In this document: piece by piece, positions 34,714-42,959 of the stretch | Position numbering within the stretch: the first letter of the stretch is position 1 | Layout of the letters: every line of letters starts with the position of its first letter | Origin: WHTK01 sp963711035 | Lineage (GTDB): Bacteria; Chloroflexota; Dehalococcoidia; DSTF01; WHTK01 | Direction of reading: 5' to 3' | NCBI GenBank assembly: GCA_963711035.1 | Contig: CAVQCN010000005.1 | Coordinates: 248,001 to 312,000, forward strand | Length of the DNA stretch: 64,000 nt | The notes under the pieces: model-generated | What the model saw: only the letters and a program-made list of their open reading frames with translations | Told to the model about the DNA's origin: nothing | The model's database searches: none | Translations under genes and position numbers: made by a program

Positions 34714-35153
34714 GAAAGGGTGGTGCCGTGCAGCGTGCGGTAGGGCTCTTCGCCGCGCACGGCCTTGAGCTCCTCGGAACGCTCCTCCCATTTCAGCTCG
34801 GAAAGGACGGCGAGCAGCGTGTTCTCGGAAGCGCCGAGGCTGCGCAGTCGCTCCGTGATCGCGTCCCAGACGCCGGCCTCGATGAAGGTGCGCATGCTGC
34901 GGGGCCACTGGAAGGCAACGATGCGGTCCGGCGCCGGGAACTTGGGGCGCAGGCGCTGCAGCTCGCGGAAGCGCTCGTCAGAGTTGCGGACGCGGTCGAC
35001 GACTCGGATCAGCGGCCCCTCGGAGCCGGTGCGAGTATCGACCAGCAGGCGGCGCTCGAAGAGCTGAAACATGACAACGAAGACCTCGGCCGTGTTGATG
35101 ACGGACAAAACTTCGGGTAGGTCGACTCCTAGATCGTCTTCCACGCCGTTCAT
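34710..35153 (-). CDS. Protein of unknown function
   Basis: 147 aa from ATG 35153; TTG 35180 would add nine residues. No family recognised. Mixed alpha/beta, soluble: an acidic start (NGVEDDLGVDLPEV), a hydrophobic stretch VFVVMFQLFERRLLVDTRTG, then LIRVVDRVRNSDERFRELQR and a hydrophobic/aromatic IVAFQWPRSM. No Cys and no evident catalytic motif. First gene of the operon with ltaE and the lipoprotein, overlapping ltaE by four bases. Confidence 0.6.
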   Translation of the reverse strand: MNGVEDDLGVDLPEVLSVINTAEVFVVMFQLFERRLLVDTRTGSEGPLIRVVDRVRNSDERFRELQRLRPKFPAPDRIVAFQWPRSMRTFIEAGVWDAITERLRSLGASENTLLAVLSELKWEERSEELKAVRGEEPYRTLHGTTLS

Positions 35154-35198
35154 TCTAGGAAAGGCGGTAGCGAGCGGCAAGGACGAGGGCTCGTGAGG

Positions 35199-36488
35199 CT
35201 ACGCGGCCTCTGAGGTGGGAGTGCTGCGCTCGGCCCAGACGCTGATCTGCTCGCTCTCTTCCGCTGCCGGTTGCCCGAGGGGGACGGCCGCTGCCACGGT
35301 GGTCAGAACGATGAGAATGGGGAGGTTAAAGCGCGGCTGACCGAAGAAGACAACGTGAGCCAGCGTCCAACTGACCATCAAGATCACGATGAAGTGAACC
35401 GACGATCGGCTGGGACTTCGCAATATGCCGCGTGCCGCCAGTCCGACTACAAGTACCTGCCCGCACAGCACGACCAGATCGAGAATCCCGATATCAAGGG
35501 GCAACGCGGTATGTTGGTGTCCCGAGCGAGCCCAACCGATCGACTCAAAGTCGGGGAGCCAGAGTTTACCCACCTTCATGAACGACAGCTCAACTTCCCG
35601 CAACGGATGTGAGAGCGCATAGCCGGCAGCGCGGCTGACACCCACGCCATCGAAGACTTCGAGCTCCTGTTGTTGGAAGGTCGAACGGGTATCGGACCAG
35701 AGGTCAGATGGCGGAATGAAGGTGCCCGTCGAGTACGGGGCGTGGCCGATGCGAAGGTTGTAGCCGAAGTTCGTCGAGATGAGAACGGGCTTGCCGAGGA
35801 CCACGAAGTTCCTGACCGACCACGGCAGAATCACGAGCAGGGCGAGGGCGGAAAGAAAGGCAGCGTGCAGTATCGCCTCGCGCCTAGCGGTGCCCTCGTA
35901 CAGCCACCAGATCAAGATCGCCGGGACCAAGAGAAGCGCCATCGGCCGGACGAGCGCACTCAGGCCTACGAGAATGCCGGCGAGCCACAGGTTCTTGCCT
36001 CGCCCCTGCAGCAGGACGGCGACCGACGAAGCGAAGAGCAACAGGAACAGCGGTTCCGTGAGCACAACGGGGGTCTGGATTACGAAGCTGGGAAAGACGG
36101 CCGTGAGCAGAGCGCCTCCGATCGCGGCACGCTGCCCAAAGAGACGGAGGCCGATGAAGTAGACCGGCACCACACTCAGAGCAGCGAGAACCGCGTTGGC
36201 CCAGATCGCGGTCTGCACTCCGCCTCCGAAGACGGCGTATACGCCAGCGAGAAAAAGCGGGTACCCCGGCGGGAAGAACGCTGTCGCTTGTCCGCCCGCC
36301 GTCCATCCCACGCCCTTCGCATAGTCGATCACGTAGCCGTGGCCACTCACGATGTTCTTTGCGACGAGGTAGTAGAACTCCGTGTCCGAGTCGGGGATGA
36401 GCTGCGTGTTTGTCGTGTGAATCCACACGGCCCGCAGTGCGAGGGCGACACTAACGGCAACTGCTAGCGGCAGGAGATGCTTCGACAC
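35199..36488 (-). CDS. GT39/PMT-like membrane glycosyltransferase
   Basis: 429 aa with roughly ten hydrophobic helices. The first extracytoplasmic loop carries the acidic motif of GT-C enzymes (PDSDTEFYYLVAKNIVSG) and is followed by FFPPGYPLFLAG, as in the ArnT/PMT_2 family, which move a sugar from a polyprenyl-phosphate carrier to lipid or protein outside the membrane. Acceptor and sugar unknown. The last 35 residues are cytosolic and hydrophilic. Codon use and G+C look a little lower than in neighbours but not strikingly. Confidence 0.78.
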   Translation of the reverse strand: MSKHLLPLAVAVSVALALRAVWIHTTNTQLIPDSDTEFYYLVAKNIVSGHGYVIDYAKGVGWTAGGQATAFFPPGYPLFLAGVYAVFGGGVQTAIWANAVLAALSVVPVYFIGLRLFGQRAAIGGALLTAVFPSFVIQTPVVLTEPLFLLLFASSVAVLLQGRGKNLWLAGILVGLSALVRPMALLLVPAILIWWLYEGTARREAILHAAFLSALALLVILPWSVRNFVVLGKPVLISTNFGYNLRIGHAPYSTGTFIPPSDLWSDTRSTFQQQELEVFDGVGVSRAAGYALSHPLREVELSFMKVGKLWLPDFESIGWARSGHQHTALPLDIGILDLVVLCGQVLVVGLAARGILRSPSRSSVHFIVILMVSWTLAHVVFFGQPRFNLPILIVLTTVAAAVPLGQPAAEESEQISVWAERSTPTSEAA

Positions 36489-36536
36489 TTCAATGAAGTG
36501 TCGACGTACGGCGGCATCTGCTGAAGGTGACCGGCG

Positions 36537-36770
36537 CTAAGGCTCGTCGCCGTCTTCGTCGTCCTCGGCGTCTTCTTCGATGCCGAGGAGGCGGAGTCGG
36601 GCGCGATCGTAGCGGTGCTTGGCGCGGCTCTCGCGGTTGAGGAGGCCCTTGATGTGCACCGGGTCGATACGCTTGCCCTCGAGGAAGACCTCGTGCAGCG
36701 ATGCGAGCTGCGTCTGCCAGGCGTCGTAGGCCTCGCGGTAGCTCTGGACCTTGTCTTCTGCTTCAGCCAT
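36537..36770 (-). CDS. Small acidic/helical protein of unknown function
   Basis: 77 aa from ATG 36770; the open frame to 36809 adds 13 residues that are less likely. Helical (EAEDKVQSYREAYDAWQTQL, then LLNRESRAKHRYDRARLRLL) with a strongly acidic tail (EEDAEDDEDGDEP). No Cys, no membrane segment. The family is not recognised. It is divergent from the FAD-linked oxidase. Confidence 0.5.
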   Translation of the reverse strand: MAEAEDKVQSYREAYDAWQTQLASLHEVFLEGKRIDPVHIKGLLNRESRAKHRYDRARLRLLGIEEDAEDDEDGDEP

Positions 36771-36921
36771 CGGCCCGAGTATACGGCTTCGGTATCGGTT
36801 TGCGGCCACCGTCGGGGGCGGTCGAAAGCGGGGCGAATCTATAATCGGGGCACGACGATAGCGACGGAGGTGACTTCTGAGGGCAGAGAGCAGGAGTCAG
36901 AGCCAGGCGGACACGCGACGG

Positions 36922-38301
36922 GTGCTCGACCGGGCGGCCGAGATCCTGGGGCGCGACGCGGTCGACGAATCGGAGGAGGAGCGGCGCTTCCTGGCGCAGG
37001 ACGCGCTGGGGCGGCGCGGCGAGAACTCCGAAGCAGCGCTGCCGCTGGCGGTGCTGCGGCCGGAGACGGCAGAGCAGGTCGCCCGGGTGCTGGCCTTGGC
37101 CTCGGAGACGCGCACGCCGGTCGTGCCCTACGGCGCCGGCACCGGGCTGATGGGCGGCGCCCGCAGCGAGCGGCCGGGGCTGGTGATGGACACGAGCCGC
37201 CTCAACCAGATCGACGTGCGGGCGCAGGACCGCTTCGTCTGGGCGGGAGCGGGCGCCATCCTCAAGGACGTCGACGCAGCGCTGCGCGAGCACGGCCTCT
37301 GCCTGGGCCACGACCCGTGGACCTTCCCCGTCGCCAGCGTGGCGGGACCGATCAGCACCAACGGCCTCGGCTACATGGGCGGGCGCTACGGCGGCATGGG
37401 CGATCAGATGATGGCGCTGGAGGTGGCGTTGAGCGACGGCACGCTGCTGCGCACTCGCGCCGTGCGGCGCCGCTCCACCGGTCCCGACCTGGCGCGGCTG
37501 TTCGTCGGCGCCGAAGGGACGCTGGGGGTGATCACGGCGGCAGCGCTGCAGGCGTTCGCCGTCCCGGAGCAGCGCGACCTGCGCGCCTTCCGCTTCGCCA
37601 GCTTCGAGGCGGGCTTCCGCGCCATCGAGGAGATCAACCGGCTGGGCATGCGGCCGTCGCTGCTCGATTACGGCGAAGGGTACGCGGCGCCGTGGCCGGA
37701 CCTGTCGACGCGCCAGGCCTATCCGCCGACGCTGTACCTGGGCTTCGAGGGCTTCGCCGAGGAGGTCGAGGCGTCGATGCGGCGCGCGCTGCGCGTGATC
37801 GCCGCCTCTGAGGGCGAGGAGCGGCCGCAGAGCGAGGCGCAGGCGTTTTGGGACGACCGCCACGTCGTCGCCGAACGGTTCGCGCGCTCCCGGAGGCGCG
37901 ATCAGCCGCCGAACCGCGACCCGAACCTGGCGTTCGACTACATGCACGTAGCGCTGCCGCCGTCGCAAACGCTGCCCTTCCGAGAGCGTTGCATCGAGAC
38001 GGCCGCGGAGACTGGTGCCGGAGTGATGGAGTTCGGCCTGTGGCTTGGGCCGGAGCTATTCTCGGCCTCGTTCACGCTACCGGAGGCACAGGGCGGCCGC
38101 GAGAAGCTGCGTCTGATGATGGACGGGCTGCTGCGGCTGGCGCAAGACATGGGCGGCTCGATGGAGTACGTGCACGGCGCCGGTTCGAGACTGGCGCCGC
38201 TCATGCAGCGTGAGCACGGCAGCGCCTTCGAGCTGCTGCAGCGCGTCAAGACGGTGCTGGACCCGTACGACGTGATCAATCCGGGGAAGTTGGGATTGTA
38301 G
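36922..38301 (+). CDS. FAD-linked oxidase (GlcD/D-lactate dehydrogenase family)
   Basis: 459 aa from GTG 36922. The FAD-binding PCMH domain reads PVVPYGAGTGLMGGARS, then PISTNGLGYMGGRYGGMGDQ and FVGAEGTLGVIT; the C-terminus ends in the usual LDPYDVINPGKLGL. Family members oxidise D-lactate, glycolate, D-2-hydroxyglutarate or act in ether-lipid synthesis; the substrate here is not evident. The start is in doubt. The only good ribosome site (GGAGG, 36866-36870) lies six bases before CTG 36877 in the same frame, which would add 15 residues; the GTG has none. No 4Fe-4S partner gene is nearby. Confidence 0.85.
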   Translation: MLDRAAEILGRDAVDESEEERRFLAQDALGRRGENSEAALPLAVLRPETAEQVARVLALASETRTPVVPYGAGTGLMGGARSERPGLVMDTSRLNQIDVRAQDRFVWAGAGAILKDVDAALREHGLCLGHDPWTFPVASVAGPISTNGLGYMGGRYGGMGDQMMALEVALSDGTLLRTRAVRRRSTGPDLARLFVGAEGTLGVITAAALQAFAVPEQRDLRAFRFASFEAGFRAIEEINRLGMRPSLLDYGEGYAAPWPDLSTRQAYPPTLYLGFEGFAEEVEASMRRALRVIAASEGEERPQSEAQAFWDDRHVVAERFARSRRRDQPPNRDPNLAFDYMHVALPPSQTLPFRERCIETAAETGAGVMEFGLWLGPELFSASFTLPEAQGGREKLRLMMDGLLRLAQDMGGSMEYVHGAGSRLAPLMQREHGSAFELLQRVKTVLDPYDVINPGKLGL

Positions 38302-38571
38302 GGATTGCATCCCACGCAGAGCCGCGCGGAGGGCAGCTGCTCGGAGTTGCCTTGACATGGACCGGCCGTCAAGCGCAATCAACCGATGGACTCGGAAGTC
38401 AGCCAGGCGCCAGAGCCAATCCATTAGTTAGTCTCGGGGCATCTCGGGCCAGACTCACCACTCGGAAGGGTGAACCGCAGGGGCAGGCACACCTACGAGC
38501 GGTTGATGCTACGCTGGGCTTACCCATAAGACCCGGTCAGACGACGACGCGAGCGTGCAAAGGAGCTGTGC
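38302..38571. other. Intergenic region before the methyltransferase gene
   Basis: About 270 bases. No gene, hairpin or repeat was recognised except AAGGAGC just before the next start codon. Confidence 0.4.
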
Positions 38572-39366
38572 ATGAAGACTGTAGACGTACCGAGCCTGGT
38601 GGGAGGCGCCACCGACCTCCAGATCCGCTTCCCCGAGACGAACGAGCGGCTCAGCCAGGACGCAGAGTGGTGCGAGGCCTACCTGGAAGGCGAATGGCGG
38701 CGCTTCCGCTTCCACGACTACGGCGACATCTACAACGTCCCCGGCCTCTACGAGTGCCTCTTCTATCGCACGCTGAAGTGCAACTCACCGGTGAAGGTGG
38801 TCTCGTTGCTCAAAGAGGCGCTGGACGATATCTACGAATCGACGGAGAAGCTGCGAGTCCTCGATCTCGGCGCTGGCAACGGCATGGTGGGCTACGAGCT
38901 GCAGACGGTTGGCGTCGACGCGGTGGTCGGGACGGACATCATCATCGAGGGCGAGGAGTCGACGCGGCGCGACCGGCCCTGGGCTTACGACGACTACATC
39001 ACCGCAGACTTCACCGCCCTGACGCCGGAGCAGACGCAGCGCTTCCGCGACCAGAAGCTCAACTGCCTCACCTGCGTCGCGGCGCTGGGCTTCGGCGACA
39101 TCCCGCGCGAGGCGTTCATCAACGCCATCGACTTGATCGACACGCCGGGGTGGATCGCCTTCAACATCAAGGAAGACTTCATGTCCGACCGCGACAACAC
39201 GGGCTTCGCGCGGCTGATCCGGGAGCTGGAGGAGGAGAAGGTGATGCAGATGCGCGCCTACCGCCACTACCGGCACCGCCTCTCCAGCAACGGCGACCCG
39301 CTGTACTACGGCGCCATGATCGCGCGGAAGCTGCGCGAGGTGCCGGAGTCGATGAAGGGGCGGTAG
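38572..39366 (+). CDS. SAM-dependent methyltransferase-like protein
   Basis: 264 aa, ATG preceded by AAGGAGC. The SAM-binding motif I is KLRVLDLGAGNGMVGYEL with a following acidic strand (VVGTDIIIEGEES), so a class I Rossmann fold begins at about residue 95. The 90 residues before it are an extra N-terminal domain (RFPETNERLSQDAEW, HDYGDIYNVPGLYECLFYRT) of no known family. Substrate unknown. Stands alone between repeat-rich regions. Confidence 0.78.
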   Translation: MKTVDVPSLVGGATDLQIRFPETNERLSQDAEWCEAYLEGEWRRFRFHDYGDIYNVPGLYECLFYRTLKCNSPVKVVSLLKEALDDIYESTEKLRVLDLGAGNGMVGYELQTVGVDAVVGTDIIIEGEESTRRDRPWAYDDYITADFTALTPEQTQRFRDQKLNCLTCVAALGFGDIPREAFINAIDLIDTPGWIAFNIKEDFMSDRDNTGFARLIRELEEEKVMQMRAYRHYRHRLSSNGDPLYYGAMIARKLREVPESMKGR

Positions 39367-39769
39367 AGCGTCGGACGGAGCGTCGGCGGGGACGGAGCTG
39401 AAGCTTCGTCCCTACGCTCTTCTCGCGCCGGCTGCCGAGAGCCGGCTTCAGCCGGATGCAGGGCTTCCCCGCTGCCCCAGATTGCCGCGCCTCGCTGCCG
39501 CGATGGCTCGCAATGACGTCGTCGTCTGGCGCACAGACACAAAGACACAGGCAGAGCGTCGGAGGGGCGTCTGACGAGGTGCCACCATCTGCGTGGTTGC
39601 CACGCTTGCTCCGCGTGGCTTCGCCCCGCTCCGCCCCCACCAATCCATGGGAGGAGTAATCCTGGGAGGACACCTCCCAGACCCACCGCGCATGGGCTTC
39701 GCCCCCGCTACCCCTGCTTCCATGAGCCAAGTGCTGCGAGCCGGGCGCGAGTCCTGCGATACGGCGGGG
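39367..39769. repeat. Repeat-filled gap between methyltransferase and usp genes
   Basis: No gene. Contains a 28-base palindromic element (39388-39415) with an identical copy at 44424-44451, a GATTGCCGCG...GGCTCGCAATGAC element (about 39480-39518), and a copy of the 110-base dispersed unit (about 39605-39719) with palindrome CTGGGAGG-ACA-CCTCCCAG (39662-39680). Confidence 0.8.
39388..39415. repeat. 28-bp palindromic repeat, copy 1
   Basis: Contains GGGACGGAGCT-GA-AGCTTCGTCCC, which folds back on itself with one G-T pair. An identical 28-base copy is at 44424-44451. Confidence 0.85.
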
Positions 39770-40666
39770 CTAGCGCACTACGAGGACGGAGGCGGCGGCG
39801 TGGCGCACGAGCTTCTCGGCGGTGCTGCCGAGGAGGTAGTGGCGCGCCGGCGCGGGCTTGCGTGAGCCGACGACGATGATGTCAGCGTGATGATGGCGGG
39901 CCGACTTGTCGAGCTCGGGCGCGGCGGCGCCGTTGAGGATTTCGGTTGCGACGGTAAGACCACGATCTCGCAGGCTTTTCACGGCGGACTCGAGGGCGCG
40001 CTGAGCCGCCATCTGGTGCTCGCGGTGCGCCTCGTTCGCTGCCGCCATCGCCTTGCGGCTGCGACCGCCGCGGGGCAGCGGGGTGATCACGTAGCTCATG
40101 ATGAACTGCACCGTCGACGGGAAGTCGAGGCGGGAGAGGTAGGCCATCGAGCGTCGCGACTCCGGCGAGTCGTCGTAGCCGATGAGGACGCGTCGCACGC
40201 GGTCGGTCTCGGGCCGCACGATGAGCACAGGGACGGTCGAGTTCTGCACGACGCCCTGGCTGACGCTGCCGAGCAGTATGAGGCCGAGGTTCGAGTGTCC
40301 CTTGGCGCCGAGGACGACGAGATTGGCGGCGGGACGGCGAGAGGCGCGCAGAATCTCGGCGATGGGGTTACCCCATCGTGCGACGGCCTCGACCTCGACG
40401 CCGGGATCGAGTTCCAGGACGGCCCGCTGCGCCTCCTCCTCGCTCTCGAGCAGAGCGTGGCGTCGGGCGGCCGGGGTGACCTTGGCGAGGAACGCCGGGT
40501 CGGGGCGGGCACCGGACAACATCGAGTGCGGCGCCACCGTGAGCACGGTGAGATGCTGGGTAACCGGCAGCACAAGTTGGCGCAGCAAGGGTGCAGCGCG
40601 CTTCGCACTTCCGCTGCCGTCGGTGGCATACACGACGCGGAACGTCTTGCGATCTTCAGGGGCCAT
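39770..40666 (-). CDS. Universal stress protein, tandem UspA domains
   Basis: 298 aa: two UspA domains of about 145 residues. Each ends with the nucleotide-binding pattern GxxG-9x-GS/T, seen as GAKGHSNLGLILLGSVS in the first and, less perfect, GSRKPAPARHYLLGSTAEK in the second, where the second Gly is replaced. Cytosolic, probably dimeric by itself. Likely stress- or energy-responsive, as in other bacteria. Divergent from a second tandem-Usp gene with a shared 116-base promoter region. Confidence 0.88.
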   Translation of the reverse strand: MAPEDRKTFRVVYATDGSGSAKRAAPLLRQLVLPVTQHLTVLTVAPHSMLSGARPDPAFLAKVTPAARRHALLESEEEAQRAVLELDPGVEVEAVARWGNPIAEILRASRRPAANLVVLGAKGHSNLGLILLGSVSQGVVQNSTVPVLIVRPETDRVRRVLIGYDDSPESRRSMAYLSRLDFPSTVQFIMSYVITPLPRGGRSRKAMAAANEAHREHQMAAQRALESAVKSLRDRGLTVATEILNGAAAPELDKSARHHHADIIVVGSRKPAPARHYLLGSTAEKLVRHAAASVLVVR

Positions 40667-40782
40667 TTGTATCTAGACCTCGGCCGGAGCATAACCTAAT
40701 GTGACTCGAGACTCTACTCGCCTCGGGAGCGAAATGAGTGATGTACGGCCTCGAAACGGCCGCCCTGAGGAGGGACAACTCC

Positions 40783-41736
40783 ATGCCTGGACTGACAGCT
40801 CTGGTTCCCCTGGACGGCACAAAGCTTTCCGAATCCGCCTTCGCCCTGCTGCCTGTGGTGCAGAAGCTGGGCGTGACCAACGTGCGGCTGGTGAGCGCCT
40901 GGGAGGAAAGCTGGTCCGAGACGGAGAACATCCCCGGTCGAGACGAAAGCGAGCTGCAGGAAGTAGCGGAGCGGGGACGCTCCTACCTGGACGCGTACCT
41001 GGCTCAGCAGGCCGACGTCGTCAAGCAGATCGGCTTCGAGGTCGAGACCTCGGTGCTGATGGGCCGGGCGGCGGACGAGATCCTGACGCTGGTGGAGGAC
41101 AAGGCGCATCCCATCGACATCATCGTCATTGCGACGCACGGGCGCTCCGGCATCGAGCGCTGGCGCCTGGGCAGCGTGGCCGACAAGGTCATCCGCCACG
41201 CACCCTGCCCCACGCTGGTCGTCGGTCCCAACGTCCAGGAGGAACTCGCTCCCTTCGCGGTGCGACGTGTCCTGGTGCCGGTCGACGGCTCCGGCATGTC
41301 GGAGACGGCGTTGCCACTAGCGAGCTGGATCGCGGACGCCTTCGACGCGGAGCTGGACCTGGCGCGGGTGGTCTCGCTGACGCCGATCGCGATGGACCAG
41401 TCGATGGGCGTCTACCCGGTCGACCTGCTCAGCGCGATGGAGGACGCGGCGGGCGCCTACCTGCAGCGCCTCAAGGAGCAGCTCGGCGACGGGCACAAGG
41501 TGACGACCTCGCTGCTGGTAGGCAACGCTGCGGAGCAGATGCTGGAGTACATCAAGCAGAACCCGGCCAGCCTGGTGGTGATGGCGTCGCACGGACGCGC
41601 CGGCGTGATGCGCGCGGCGCTGGGCAGCGTCGCCGACCGCATGCTGCACGGCCCGGCGCCCGTACTGGTGTTCCGGCCGGACGAAGCGGCTACAGCGCGG
41701 CTGTTCGCCGAAGCCAAAGCATCGAGGCCGTCCTAG
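40783..41736 (+). CDS. Universal stress protein, tandem UspA domains
   Basis: 317 aa from ATG 40783, preceded by GAGGAGGG; ATG 40738 is in frame but less well placed. Two UspA domains, both with a full ATP-binding motif (GRSGIERWRLGSVADKV and GRAGVMRAALGSVADRM) and the initial strand LVPLDGTKLSESAF / LVPVDGSGMSETAL. The only partner is the divergent tandem-Usp gene; both may answer to the same signal. Confidence 0.9.
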   Translation: MPGLTALVPLDGTKLSESAFALLPVVQKLGVTNVRLVSAWEESWSETENIPGRDESELQEVAERGRSYLDAYLAQQADVVKQIGFEVETSVLMGRAADEILTLVEDKAHPIDIIVIATHGRSGIERWRLGSVADKVIRHAPCPTLVVGPNVQEELAPFAVRRVLVPVDGSGMSETALPLASWIADAFDAELDLARVVSLTPIAMDQSMGVYPVDLLSAMEDAAGAYLQRLKEQLGDGHKVTTSLLVGNAAEQMLEYIKQNPASLVVMASHGRAGVMRAALGSVADRMLHGPAPVLVFRPDEAATARLFAEAKASRPS

Positions 41737-41776
41737 GGATTGGCATCCCGCGCCACCGCGCGAGGAACCACGTCCC

Positions 41777-42418
41777 CTAACCGCCGGACGCAGGTGACTG
41801 AGTCTGGACTACAAGCGCATTTAACGATTGCGTGAGGAGCGCTTCCGCCTCGTCGAACGACAGGCCGTGCGTGAGTGTGAGCGTTCGCCATGAGGAAGGC
41901 GCCAGCAAGACATCCATTAGCGCCGAACCGCGATCGACGCCGACGTCGGACCGCAATGAGCCCAACTCTGCCAGACGCTCTACAGTGGCCCGCATCCCGG
42001 CGCGATGTCGTTGAATCCCGGCGTCGTAGGGAGCGGACATCGACGGCTCGACGGTCGCCGCCGTCTCCATCGCGCGGAGGATGTCTCCGGCGCGCTCGTT
42101 GAGGCCCCGACTCAGCTCGACCTGAAGCGCGATCAACTCCGCCGGGTCTTGCGTCGAACGCATGCGAGGCACGAGGCGCGCCACGTCAGCGTCGGCGGCT
42201 GCCAGCTCGTTGAGCGCCGCCAGCAGCGCCAGCTTGGTTCCGATGCTCTTGTATATGGTCGGGACGGCGACGCCGGCGTCGTGCGCGATCTGGGCGATCG
42301 ACGTCGCGCCGTAGCCCCGGGACGCGAACAGCTTGCGGGCCGCGCCGAGGATCAACGCGCGGGTCTCCGCCGCCTGCGGTTCGCGTCTTCCGGTCGGACG
42401 CACACTCGACTCATTCAC
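41777..42418 (-). CDS. TetR-family transcriptional regulator
   Basis: 213 aa from GTG 42418; the long frame upstream to 42820 runs through the operator and the next gene and is not protein-like. N-terminal helix-turn-helix: TRALILGAARKLFASRGYGATSIAQIA, then HDAGVAVPTIYKSIGTK. The C-terminal ligand domain (about 70-213) is helical and not assignable to a ligand. Its start lies 19 bases from a perfect 37-base palindrome that also precedes the divergent membrane protein gene, so it probably represses both. Confidence 0.9.
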   Translation of the reverse strand: MNESSVRPTGRREPQAAETRALILGAARKLFASRGYGATSIAQIAHDAGVAVPTIYKSIGTKLALLAALNELAAADADVARLVPRMRSTQDPAELIALQVELSRGLNERAGDILRAMETAATVEPSMSAPYDAGIQRHRAGMRATVERLAELGSLRSDVGVDRGSALMDVLLAPSSWRTLTLTHGLSFDEAEALLTQSLNALVVQTQSPASGG

Positions 42419-42436
42419 ACTGCAAGTATATCTGCA

Positions 42437-42473
42437 GTATAACTCACTTATACTTAGTATAAGTGAGTTATAC
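42437..42473. promoter_or_regulatory. Duplicated TetR operator palindrome
   Basis: Two 17-base sites, GTATAACTCACTTATAC (42437-42453) and GTATAAGTGAGTTATAC (42457-42473), are separated by TTA. Each is a GTATAA-N5-TTATAC palindrome, and the two are exact reverse complements, so the whole is a perfect 17-bp inverted repeat. Centres are 20 bases apart. TATA-rich half-sites could also serve as -10 elements for both genes. Confidence 0.88.
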
Positions 42474-42509
42474 CATGAGGACATGCTGTGAGTGTGAAAG
42501 GAGACACCA

Positions 42510-42959
42510 ATGGATCGGACACACGCGCTCGTGAACGCCGCGCGCATCGTGCTTGCCATCGTCCTGGTCGAGGCGCTCGTCTCGATTCTGGCACGCTGGC
42601 CGCACCAGTTCGGCGGGCAAGGAGACCCGCACCACATGATCCAGGACTTCGTGAGCAACGGAACGGCGTTGGCGCCGCCGCTCTTCATCGTCCTGGGGCT
42701 GGCCGTCGTCGCCGCGCTGGCCGGTCGCGGGGACCGCTGGGGCCTGGGCGCCGCCGCCCTCACGGTGGTACTCGGCTTGATCATGATCGTCGGGAGTCTG
42801 GGTGAGGCGCTGGCGGCCACTACGCCCGACGTACCGCGCGCGGTTCAGATCGGCGGAGGGCTAATCGATGTCACGGCTTCCGCGCTCCTCTTCCTCCTGG
42901 CGATATGGGACGTGTCCCGGCGGCTGCGGCACCCGGCAACCCAGGAAGCCCGCTCGTAG
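42510..42959 (+). CDS. Four-helix membrane protein under TetR control
   Basis: 149 aa, ATG preceded by AAAGGAGA (42497-42504). Four hydrophobic helices at roughly residues 8-28, 55-72, 80-100 and 112-132. An extracytoplasmic loop has PHQFGGQGDPHHM with three histidines. No family recognised. As the gene facing tetR across the double operator, it is the likely regulated target, perhaps an efflux or sensing partner. Its last 89 bases overlap the convergent GT87 gene. Confidence 0.7.
   Translation: MDRTHALVNAARIVLAIVLVEALVSILARWPHQFGGQGDPHHMIQDFVSNGTALAPPLFIVLGLAVVAALAGRGDRWGLGAAALTVVLGLIMIVGSLGEALAATTPDVPRAVQIGGGLIDVTASALLFLLAIWDVSRRLRHPATQEARS

Noticed and set aside
36615..37811. 398-aa frame overlapping the FAD-linked oxidase
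   Set aside because: Arg/Gly/Ala-rich shadow frame. I considered whether the oxidase starts in this frame at GTG 36870 after GGAG and shifts, but the simpler CTG or GTG start in the correct frame suffices.
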